A DNA stretch of 64,000 nucleotides from Spirochaetales bacterium (GTDB lineage: Bacteria > Spirochaetota > Spirochaetia > Sphaerochaetales > Sphaerochaetaceae): contig JAGABZ010000013.1 of the NCBI GenBank assembly GCA_017614375.1, forward strand, positions 138,414-202,413, written 5' to 3'. The translations under genes were made by a program, and so were the position numbers. A model generated the notes under the pieces. The model had not been told where the DNA came from. It saw only the letters and a program-made list of their open reading frames with translations, and did no database searches. Of this stretch, positions 15,229 to 20,756 are shown piece after piece (the stretch's first letter is position 1; every line of letters begins with the position of its first letter).

Positions 15229-16115
15229 TGGACTGCGCCCTGGGTTGCTGGCAGTTCGGCCCGTCGTTCGGATTCTGGGACGGCCAGGATGCCGCCCAAA
15301 GCCGCGCCGTCCTCCGCCTGGGCCTGAAATCCGGAATCAGACATTTCGACACCGCCCCCTCCTACGGCAACGGCCTGTCCGAACAGCTGCTCGGGTCTGT
15401 CCTCAAATCCCGCGACCGTTGTGGGGTTTTCATCGCCACCAAACTCATGCCCGGCCCTTCCGATCCGTCAGCCTCCTTCCGGCGCAGTCTGGACCGGCTG
15501 AAGACACCGTACATTGATCTTGTCTATCTCCATTATCCCGGATCCCGGGCTGACCGTCTGCGCACCCTTCAGGCCCTGGCCGGCCTGAAGGAACGCGGCC
15601 TGGTCCGCGGCATCGGGCTCTCCAACTTCAGCCTCCGGCAGATCGAGGAGGCCTGCTCACTGTTTCCGATAGACTGGATCCAGCGGCCGGTGTCGCTCCT
15701 CTGGACACGGGAGCTGGACGCCCAGCTGGCCTTCTGCAGGGAGAAAGGTATCAAGGTCGCCGGTTACAGCCCGCTGGGGCTCGGGCTGCTTCTGGGCAAG
15801 TCCGCGCAGGACTCCAGGAGAAACCTCTACTGCTTACGGCCCGAATCGGCGGAGGCTTTCAAGGCCTTGACCGAAACCATAACAAAGTCTTCTGACCCCG
15901 TTTCCACCTGTTATTCCTGGGTAAAAGCAAAGAATCCGGACATCATTATCCTCGGAGCCCGGACAGAGCAACAGCTGAAGGACGACATTTCCCGGATGAA
16001 ATCGGCTCCGGTCGGCGGGCCGCTTTTCTCCCAGCTGGACGAGCTTGCCGACCGCCTGCAGGCCACCGCCCCGCCTGAGGAGGAAAACCTGTTCTTTCAT
16101 CGGGGAAGTCTGTGA
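15228..16115 (+). CDS. Aldo/keto reductase
   Basis: A 295-residue NADPH-dependent oxidoreductase of the TIM-barrel AKR superfamily. The catalytic tetrad is visible: Asp and Tyr in HFDTAPSYGNG, Lys in FIATKLM and His in VYLHYPG. The RGIGLSNF strand and GYSPLGLG cofactor segment are also present. Members reduce aldehydes or sugars, and the physiological substrate is unknown. It overlaps the Nudix gene by one base. Its stop codon directly precedes the -10 box of the YigZ gene. Confidence 0.9.
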   Translation: MDCALGCWQFGPSFGFWDGQDAAQSRAVLRLGLKSGIRHFDTAPSYGNGLSEQLLGSVLKSRDRCGVFIATKLMPGPSDPSASFRRSLDRLKTPYIDLVYLHYPGSRADRLRTLQALAGLKERGLVRGIGLSNFSLRQIEEACSLFPIDWIQRPVSLLWTRELDAQLAFCREKGIKVAGYSPLGLGLLLGKSAQDSRRNLYCLRPESAEAFKALTETITKSSDPVSTCYSWVKAKNPDIIILGARTEQQLKDDISRMKSAPVGGPLFSQLDELADRLQATAPPEEENLFFHRGSL

Positions 16116-16121
16116 TAACAT
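16116..16121 (+). promoter_or_regulatory. -10 box of the YigZ gene (leaderless architecture)
   Basis: TAACAT ends 6 nt before the ATG; the following CAAACC is identical to the six bases before the add start. The -35 region is weak. Confidence 0.45.
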
Positions 16122-16127
16122 CAAACC

Positions 16128-16712
16128 ATGATTGTTCCTGCCGAAACAGCCTGCGCCGAGATTGAGGTCCGAAAGTCCCGCTTTATCGCCTGCGCCTTTT
16201 ACTGCGACAGCTTCGACGCGCTCAAAAAGGCAATCGCCGACACCCGGGCCCTGCACCCCGGCGCGCGCCATGTCGTCCACGCCGCAATCATCGGCACACA
16301 GTTCTCCGTCAGCGATGACCGGGAGCCGAAGAACACCGCCGGGAGGCCGGTGCTTGAGGTACTCAAGGGCAGCGGGGTGACAAACGTCGGGCTGACTGTG
16401 ACCAGGTATTTCGGCGGCATCCTTCTGGGCACCGGCGGGCTGGTCAAGGCCTACGGGGACAGCGCAAAGGCGGTCCTGGCCGTGCTCAAGACGGAGGAAT
16501 ACACACCCCGCGTCCCGGTGCTGATCAGGGTGGGATACGAACTGCACGACCAGGCTCAGAGGATTCTGACAGCCTGTCAGGCGACGGATATCAACTGTGA
16601 TTTCGCCGACTCGGTGACCGTCACGGCCATGGTTCCCGCCTCATGCAAAGACCGGCTGGAACATGATTTCTCCGAAGCTTCCAACGGCCGGGCCACTCCG
16701 GTTTGGTGTTGA
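16128..16712 (+). CDS. yigZ: YigZ/IMPACT-family protein
   Basis: A 194-residue member of the UPF0029/IMPACT family. The N-terminal two-thirds has the hallmark sequence: ALHPGARHVVHAA, then DDREPKNTAGRPVLEVLKGSG and TRYFGGILLGTGGLVKAYG. A smaller C-terminal ferredoxin-like domain follows. Eukaryotic IMPACT inhibits the Gcn2 kinase; bacterial homologues are linked to translation or ribosome control, but the biochemical role is unsettled. The start is set by the promoter 6 nt upstream. Its stop codon overlaps the -35 box of the following tRNA-Ser promoter. Confidence 0.93.
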   Translation: MIVPAETACAEIEVRKSRFIACAFYCDSFDALKKAIADTRALHPGARHVVHAAIIGTQFSVSDDREPKNTAGRPVLEVLKGSGVTNVGLTVTRYFGGILLGTGGLVKAYGDSAKAVLAVLKTEEYTPRVPVLIRVGYELHDQAQRILTACQATDINCDFADSVTVTAMVPASCKDRLEHDFSEASNGRATPVWC

Positions 16713-16737
16713 CAAAGCCCCAGTCGGTCAATATAGT
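16709..16737 (+). promoter_or_regulatory. Promoter of the tRNA-Ser pair
   Basis: TTGACA and TATAGT are separated by 17 bp, with the -35 box overlapping the yigZ stop codon. Confidence 0.8.
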
Positions 16738-16748
16738 AGGAGACCGCT

Positions 16749-16833
16749 GGAGAGATGTCCGAGCGGTCGAAGGAGGCAGTCTTGAAAACTGTTGAGGCGC
16801 AAGTCTCCGGGGGTTCGAATCCCTCTCTCTCCG
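16749..16833 (+). tRNA. tRNA-Ser (anticodon UGA)
   Basis: An 85-nt class II tRNA with a long variable arm. The acceptor GGAGAGA pairs fully with TCTCTCC, the discriminator is G, the loop CTTGAAA carries anticodon TGA, and the T loop is TTCGAAT. CCA is not encoded. It reads UCA and probably UCG/UCU by wobble. Confidence 0.96.
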
Positions 16834-16888
16834 TTAGACGCCGACGTCCGGCATCGGAAACCGGCGCCTAACAGCGGGAAACCGCGCT
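16834..16888 (+). other. Spacer hairpin between two tRNA-Ser genes
   Basis: TTAG-CGCCG and CGGCG-CTAA can pair across the spacer; it has no T tract and is probably a processing structure in a two-tRNA transcript. Confidence 0.4.
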
Positions 16889-16976
16889 GGAGAGATGCGA
16901 GAGTGGCCGAATCGGGCTCCCTGCTAAGGAGTTAACCTGCGAAACGGGTTCGGGGGTTCGAATCCCCCTCTCTCCG
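16889..16976 (+). tRNA. tRNA-Ser (anticodon GCU)
   Basis: An 88-nt class II tRNA with acceptor GGAGAGA/TCTCTCC, discriminator G, anticodon GCT in CTGCTAA, a long variable arm and T loop TTCGAAT. It reads AGC and AGU. It shares the promoter of the preceding tRNA. Confidence 0.96.
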
Positions 16977-16979
16977 GTC

Positions 16980-17010
16980 CCGGGCCGTCGTAACACGGCA
17001 GCCCTTTTTC
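16980..17010 (+). terminator. Terminator of the tRNA-Ser pair
   Basis: GGGCCGT pairs with ACGGC-GCCC and is followed by TTTTT. Confidence 0.7.
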
Positions 17011-17033
17011 ATACCCTCATTTCTTTGTTTTCC

Positions 17034-17061
17034 TTGACAAATCCCGCGGGATGGCTAGGAT
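17034..17061 (+). promoter_or_regulatory. Promoter of the diguanylate cyclase with embedded palindrome
   Basis: TTGACA and TAGGAT are separated by 16 bp. The spacer contains the perfect 12-bp palindrome ATCCCGCGGGAT (17041-17052), which could be an operator for a repressor blocking RNA polymerase. Confidence 0.5.
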
Positions 17062-17098
17062 TGTATTCACCTGAAAAGAAACAAGTCGGAGGTGGCTT

Positions 17099-18211
17099 TT
17101 GGACGGAAATCCGGAGCTGGCAGGTCGCAATACAGTAAAGGAATTGGTTCAGCTCCGGCGGACGTACTTCCTTCAGGCCCGCGCCAGTATCGCCAGAGAC
17201 AATATCAACGCCCTCTTCGTGGCCTCATTGGGAATCGGACTTCTGTCTGGATTCTTCCTCTTTCTGACTCCGCTTCTTATTCCCGGCTGGCACTTCTCCA
17301 ACGAGTACATACCGCTGATTCCGCTCTGCGTGGCATTTTTCATCCCCGCGGCCGTATACAGGGGGCGGTCCCAGGTCCCGTTCACCATTGCCCAGGCACT
17401 CTCAATCCTCTTTGTGCTCGCCATGGGTCTGAACCTGATTGCAATCGGAGTCTTTCCTTACCCCGGCGACCCCGAATCGCTCTTTCCCCTCTATCTGGCG
17501 CTGATTCCCGCCCTGTTCATCCTTAAACAGTCGCAGATCATCTCGCTTACAGGAGCTCTCGCGGCCCTGGACATCATCCTGACAATCCGGTACAAGGACA
17601 GCTCGGTAATCAGCCACGACGTCTTTACAGTCGTGGCGGCCTTTGTCTTTTCCGCCTCGGTCAGCTTCCCGATCCACAGCAGCCGCCTCAAGAACTTCAA
17701 AGTGAACAAGACCTTGCAGGACCTGTCAGACACCGACAGCCTCTCCGGAATCTGGAACAAGCAGAAAATCGAGACCGAGGTCCGCGAATTCATCGACTCC
17801 GAGCCCGAGGGCGTCTGGGCCGTTGCCATCCTCGACGTCGACGACTTCAAGCGGGTCAACGATGTCCATGGTCATGACAAGGGGGACAAGGTCGTGGCCT
17901 CCATCGGCTCCCAGCTCAAAGGCATCCAGAAAGGCGGCAACTTCGTCGCGGGCAGAATCGGCGGAGACGAGTTCATCGTCCTCTGCAAGGACTGCAAGAC
18001 CGACAAAAACCCGGTCATCATCTTTGAAAAACTCCGCACGCGCATCTCCTCCGCCATCAAGGAAAACGCCGACATCGACCTGACCATCAGCGTCGGCCTG
18101 TTCATCTCCGAGGAAAGCACCCAGACCAGTTTCGAGCACGTCTTCAAAAACGCCGACCGCGCCCTCTATGAGGCAAAGGACAGGGGCAAGAACATCTGCG
18201 TAGCGTACTGA
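17099..18211 (+). CDS. Membrane-bound diguanylate cyclase (GGDEF)
   Basis: A 370-residue protein with about six hydrophobic segments (residues 38-205) followed by a GGDEF domain. The active site is GRIGGDEFIVL, and metal-binding DVDDFKRVND and the NGHDKGD-type loop (HGHDKGDK) are intact, so it should make cyclic di-GMP from two GTP. The inhibitory I-site position, normally RxxD five residues before GGDEF, reads KGGN, so product inhibition is probably lost. The TTG start is set by GGAGG 7 nt upstream. The membrane part has no recognised sensor domain. It is a single-gene unit. Confidence 0.9.
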   Translation: MDGNPELAGRNTVKELVQLRRTYFLQARASIARDNINALFVASLGIGLLSGFFLFLTPLLIPGWHFSNEYIPLIPLCVAFFIPAAVYRGRSQVPFTIAQALSILFVLAMGLNLIAIGVFPYPGDPESLFPLYLALIPALFILKQSQIISLTGALAALDIILTIRYKDSSVISHDVFTVVAAFVFSASVSFPIHSSRLKNFKVNKTLQDLSDTDSLSGIWNKQKIETEVREFIDSEPEGVWAVAILDVDDFKRVNDVHGHDKGDKVVASIGSQLKGIQKGGNFVAGRIGGDEFIVLCKDCKTDKNPVIIFEKLRTRISSAIKENADIDLTISVGLFISEESTQTSFEHVFKNADRALYEAKDRGKNICVAY

Positions 18212-18346
18212 CGGGACAGTGTTTCAGTCAGCAGCCTTTTTTCCGGATTCCGACTATTCCTCAACGGAAGTAGCGCATAAAAAGTGTCCGGCTCAGTCGG
18301 GGGACAGGCCGGACGGGGAAAAGGAAAAAACGGATGGCCGAAAAAG

Positions 18347-18706
18347 TCAGCTTCCACTCGAAACAAGAACAACTTCCGCCCTGTCGCCGTTTCCGAGCAG
18401 CGTGCTTCCGGATGCGATAGCCACGGATTTGCCGTCCGCGGCGGTCGCGTAGGAAACCACCGTAACACTTGTGCTCCCGGCGGGAACGGAAATCTGGAGG
18501 ACGGACGGGAATACGGAATTGGGAGTTTTGTAGACTACCTCGTCTCCGTTTCCGGCGCTTACCGACACCTCATAGTAAGAAGCCCTGGCCACAGTATTGT
18601 CGACCGAAACGCCAAGTAGCCTTGAGCTGTCGGAACGGCAGCTTGCGAAAGAAAGGCAAACTACGGCCGCAATGACTATCACCGCGATTCTGAATGCCTT
18701 TTTCAT
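18347..18706 (-). CDS. Small putative lipoprotein
   Basis: A 119-residue protein with a classical lipoprotein signal: MKK, a hydrophobic run and a LSFASC lipobox at residue 23. The mature part is about 97 residues, rich in Ser, Val and Ala, with alternating patterns suggesting a beta fold. No family is recognised. AAGGAGG lies well spaced before the ATG. Acylation would need Lgt, which is encoded at 58.5 kb. It ends close to the diguanylate cyclase gene and is convergent with it. Confidence 0.75.
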   Translation of the reverse strand: MKKAFRIAVIVIAAVVCLSFASCRSDSSRLLGVSVDNTVARASYYEVSVSAGNGDEVVYKTPNSVFPSVLQISVPAGSTSVTVVSYATAADGKSVAIASGSTLLGNGDRAEVVLVSSGS

Positions 18707-18778
18707 CCTGCCGTCCTCCTTGTTTCAACCTCTATAACACCACTGCCACGTGGAGGTTACACGATGCGGGAAGCCCAC

Positions 18779-18807
18779 TAGACAGAACGGAGCACAATAA
18801 CTAAAAT
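18779..18807 (+). promoter_or_regulatory. Promoter of tRNA-Arg
   Basis: TAGACA and TAAAAT are separated by 17 bp, about 18 bp before the tRNA. Confidence 0.5.
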
Positions 18808-18825
18808 ACTCCTGCTTAAGAAAAC

Positions 18826-18899
18826 GAGATCGTAGCTCAGCTGGATAGAGCATCAGATTGCGGATCTGAGGGTCAGAGGTTCAAATCCTCCCGGTCTCA
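18826..18899 (+). tRNA. tRNA-Arg (anticodon GCG)
   Basis: A 74-nt cloverleaf: acceptor GAGATCG/CGGTCTC, D arm GCTC...GAGC, anticodon stem TCAGA/TCTGA with loop TTGCGGA, variable GGGTC, T loop TTCAAAT and discriminator A. The anticodon is GCG, reading CGC/CGU. Most bacteria use ACG, which is deaminated to ICG. CCA is not encoded. Its 3' end is duplicated downstream. Confidence 0.93.
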
Positions 18900-19136
18900 T
18901 AAAACGGAAACTCCCGGCTCGTCCGGGAGTTTTTGGTTTATTCAGACCACAACGGAGGATTTGAAGCGGAGCGTGAGTCCGGACGCGATTTGATGAGCGT
19001 CCGGCAGCGGAGCCGGCCTGAGCCGGACTTCCGGGAGGCGAAGGCAAATCCTCCCGGTCTCATAAACGGAAACTCCCGGCTTGTCCGGGAGTTTTTGGTT
19101 TATTCAGACCACAACGGAGGATTTGAAGCGGAGCGT
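18882..19136. repeat. Direct repeat of the tRNA-Arg 3' end plus terminator
   Basis: Positions 18882-18974 and 19045-19136 are nearly identical (one indel and one substitution seen). Each copy has the last 18 bases of tRNA-Arg, the terminator hairpin and about 50 bp of downstream sequence. The 70 bp between the copies contain the inverted pair CCGGACGC/GCGTCCGG. Within each copy TTCAAATCCTCC or its end is matched by an inverted GGAGGATTTGAA. No gene lies here. Confidence 0.85.
18910..18934 (+). terminator. Terminator of tRNA-Arg
   Basis: ACTCCCGG and CCGGGAGT pair around a 5-nt loop and are followed by TTTT. The second copy sits at about 19072-19096. Confidence 0.85.
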
Positions 19137-19141
19137 CCGGC

Positions 19142-19591
19142 TCAGAACAGGTAGTAGACGCCGGTTTCGATGCAAAGATTGAAGTCGGTGTTTCCGTTGC
19201 CCTTGTAGCTCTGGTGCAGCAAGCCGAGGGCGGGACGGACAAAGGCTCCGAACTGGCCGTTGTCAAACGAAAGCTGGCAGTTGAAGAGGAAGCCGAGAAC
19301 AAAGAGGCTGTCTCTGAATCCGAGAGTCAGCTGGGCACCGGGAGCCACGTCAAAGACGGTTTTGTTGTCAATGTGCAGTTCCGCCAGTTTGTAGTTGGCA
19401 CCTGTGGAAAATCCGAAATAGCCCGCGTATCCCAGCCTGCCGTAGACGTCGAGATTCTCCGCGGCTTCAGCGGTGACAGAAACGAAATACCCCTCTCCGG
19501 TCTCCAGGCCGACGGACTTGACCTTGAATTCGGCAAAGGCCGAAGTCATCACCACCAGGGCAATCAGCAACACTGCAACAATTCTCTTCAT
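19142..19591 (-). CDS. Small putative outer-membrane beta-barrel protein
   Basis: A 149-residue protein with a Sec signal (KRIVAVLLIALVVMTSAFA) and a mature part of about 130 residues made of short amphipathic strands, such as GRLGYAGYFGFSTGANYKL. It ends in VYYLF; a C-terminal aromatic residue is the recognition signal for the outer-membrane assembly machinery. An eight-stranded barrel is plausible. AAAGGAG precedes two adjacent ATG codons, and the second is used for better spacing. Its 3' end abuts the tRNA-derived repeat. Function unknown. Confidence 0.7.
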   Translation of the reverse strand: MKRIVAVLLIALVVMTSAFAEFKVKSVGLETGEGYFVSVTAEAAENLDVYGRLGYAGYFGFSTGANYKLAELHIDNKTVFDVAPGAQLTLGFRDSLFVLGFLFNCQLSFDNGQFGAFVRPALGLLHQSYKGNGNTDFNLCIETGVYYLF

Positions 19592-19668
19592 CATGAACTC
19601 CTTTTGGTTTTCCCCGGCCATTCTATCATGTTCCGCCGAAGACAGGAATCTGTTATTCTGTTTCAGAA

Positions 19669-20049
19669 ATGAAAATTGACGAAATCAAAGCAACTCTCGC
19701 CTCATTTCCCTACCCGGACGGCTGGTGGGTCGTCACCGGCGCGGCCATGGTGCTTTACGGCATCAGGCAGGAGGCCGGCGACATCGATCTGGGCTGCACA
19801 AGTGAGCTTGCCGACAAGCTCCAGGCCGACGGCCTGCTGTGCGGCCACACCTCCGACGGCAAACGCAAGTTCCTCTGCGCCGGGAACATAGAGATCTTTG
19901 AAGGCTGGCTCTGCGACCGGGTCGAGACCGTCGAAGGCTTGCCCGTCATCTCCCCGGACGGCCTGCTTCAGATGAAGCGCGCCCTCGGCCGGGAAAAGGA
20001 CCGGCGGGACATCGAGCAACTCCTCTCTTTTCTTTCGGCCAAGACCTGA
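19669..20049 (+). CDS. Small nucleotidyltransferase-fold protein
   Basis: A 126-residue protein with a minimal nucleotidyltransferase signature: GAAMVLYGIR then AGDIDLGC, matching the G[GA]xA...R.T.DIDL pattern of AbiEii-like and related enzymes. The C-terminus KRALGREKDRRDIEQL is also typical of that superfamily. No partner antitoxin-like gene is adjacent, so a toxin role is not supported; a stand-alone tRNA or nucleotide transferase is equally possible. A TATTCT -10 box ends 9 nt before the ATG and there is no ribosome site, so the leader is at most 2-3 nt. Confidence 0.7.
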   Translation: MKIDEIKATLASFPYPDGWWVVTGAAMVLYGIRQEAGDIDLGCTSELADKLQADGLLCGHTSDGKRKFLCAGNIEIFEGWLCDRVETVEGLPVISPDGLLQMKRALGREKDRRDIEQLLSFLSAKT

Positions 20050-20088
20050 CCGCCCCCCCCCACCCGGACGAGGTGTGCACCGGAAGGT

Positions 20089-20116
20089 TTGACACTCGTG
20101 GAAAATATGGTAATAA
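20089..20116 (+). promoter_or_regulatory. Promoter of tRNA-Ser(CGA)
   Basis: A perfect TTGACA is followed 16 bp later by TAATAA (TATGGTAATAAT). Confidence 0.75.
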
Positions 20117-20127
20117 TGCACAGAGTT

Positions 20128-20215
20128 GGAGCGATGTCCGAGTGGTCGAAGGAGCCAGACTCGAAATCTGGTGTGGGGCTCGTCTCCACCTAGGGTTCGA
20201 ATCCCTATCACTCCG
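20128..20215 (+). tRNA. tRNA-Ser (anticodon CGA)
   Basis: An 88-nt class II tRNA with anticodon CGA in loop CTCGAAA, a long variable arm, T loop TTCGAAT and discriminator G; it reads UCG. The acceptor GGAGCGA against TCACTCC has one C-A mismatch at pair 5-68, unlike its three perfectly paired siblings. Confidence 0.93.
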
Positions 20216-20217
20216 AA

Positions 20218-20260
20218 ACAGAGGCACCGGGGGCTTGTCCCTCGGTGTTTCTGTTTTTTT
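20218..20260 (+). terminator. Terminator of tRNA-Ser(CGA)
   Basis: ACAGA-CACCG-GGG pairs with CCC-CGGTG-TCTGT and is followed by a run of eight T. Confidence 0.85.
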
Positions 20261-20270
20261 TGATAGGTGC

Positions 20271-20390
20271 TTTGGTGGTTTTTCTTGAATCCAGCGGAAA
20301 ACCACCATCTTTTTGGAGGTTTTTTTGATAATCCGTAAGAAACCACCATTTTTTTGGTGGTTTTTTTCTCAGACGCGGAAAAACCACCAA
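20271..20390. repeat. GGTGG/CCACC palindrome array A, period 41
   Basis: GGTGG (once GGAGG) recurs at 20274, 20315 and 20356, each followed by a T run. The matching CCACC, preceded by an A run, closes each unit about 25 bp later. Between units ACCACCA-T6-GGTGGT makes a bidirectional terminator-like hairpin. The same family occurs at 46.5 kb. No gene lies in this 287 bp gap between two tRNA-Ser genes. Confidence 0.85.
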
Positions 20391-20461
20391 TTGCGGGCGG
20401 GGACGGCGGCTGGAGGCGGGGGACGGTCAGGACTTGCCCGGGAGCAAAGGAAGGGGAGCAC

Positions 20462-20490
20462 TTGAAGCGGCGCAGGGTTTCTGATATATT
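20462..20490 (+). promoter_or_regulatory. Promoter of tRNA-Ser(GGA)-SRP RNA
   Basis: TTGAAG and TATATT are separated by 17 bp, 12 bp before the tRNA. Confidence 0.65.
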
Positions 20491-20502
20491 CACTTTGCGT
20501 TT

Positions 20503-20588
20503 GGAGAGATGTCCGAGTGGTCGAAGGTGCACGATTGGAAGTCGTGTAAGGTCAAAAGCCTTCGGGGGTTCGAATCCCCCTCTCTCCG
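20503..20588 (+). tRNA. tRNA-Ser (anticodon GGA)
   Basis: An 86-nt class II tRNA with acceptor GGAGAGA/TCTCTCC, anticodon stem CACGA/TCGTG with loop TTGGAAG (anticodon GGA), and discriminator G. It reads UCC and UCU. The SRP RNA begins 3 nt downstream, so both come from one precursor. Confidence 0.95.
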
Positions 20589-20590
20589 TT

Positions 20591-20689
20591 GGAGACAGAT
20601 TCTGCGCAATTGACGCCGCCCAACCCCGCCAGGGTCGGAAGACAGCAACGGTAAGCGGTCAGTTGATGTGACGCAGGCGATTTGTCTCC
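20591..20689 (+). ncRNA. ffs: Signal recognition particle RNA (bacterial small type, 4.5S)
   Basis: A 99-nt hairpin RNA. Its ends GGAGACA and TGTCTCC pair. The apical domain has the conserved GTCGGAAGACAGCAACGG, containing the GGAA tetraloop flanked by the asymmetric A/C-rich internal loop that binds Ffh. A T-rich tract follows as terminator. It lacks an Alu domain. It is linked to tRNA-Ser and lies upstream of dnaX, a common bacterial arrangement. Confidence 0.92.
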
Positions 20690-20756
20690 TTTTTTGTTTT
20701 CGGCCCGCATGGTATAATCGCGTAGAACAGCACCTGAATCGGATCCGGAGGAAATG

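Noticed and set aside
18837-19136. Insertion sequence or integron at the tRNA-Arg locus
   Set aside because: No transposase or integrase frame and no terminal inverted repeats with target duplication were seen. Only a tRNA-end duplication can be supported.
19669-20049. AbiE-type toxin-antitoxin system
   Set aside because: The protein is much shorter than AbiEii, and no AbiEi-like antitoxin gene adjoins it.
20271-20390. CRISPR-like array (and the matching array at 46.5 kb)
   Set aside because: Repeats are palindromes with homopolymer runs and loops of 11-15 bp that resemble each other, not unique spacers. No cas gene is present.
20208-20390. Short reading frames across both GGTGG arrays encoding KKPPKKWWF-like peptides
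   Set aside because: The shared peptide is just the palindrome translated. Frames exist on both strands, have no ribosome site and cover little beyond the repeat.
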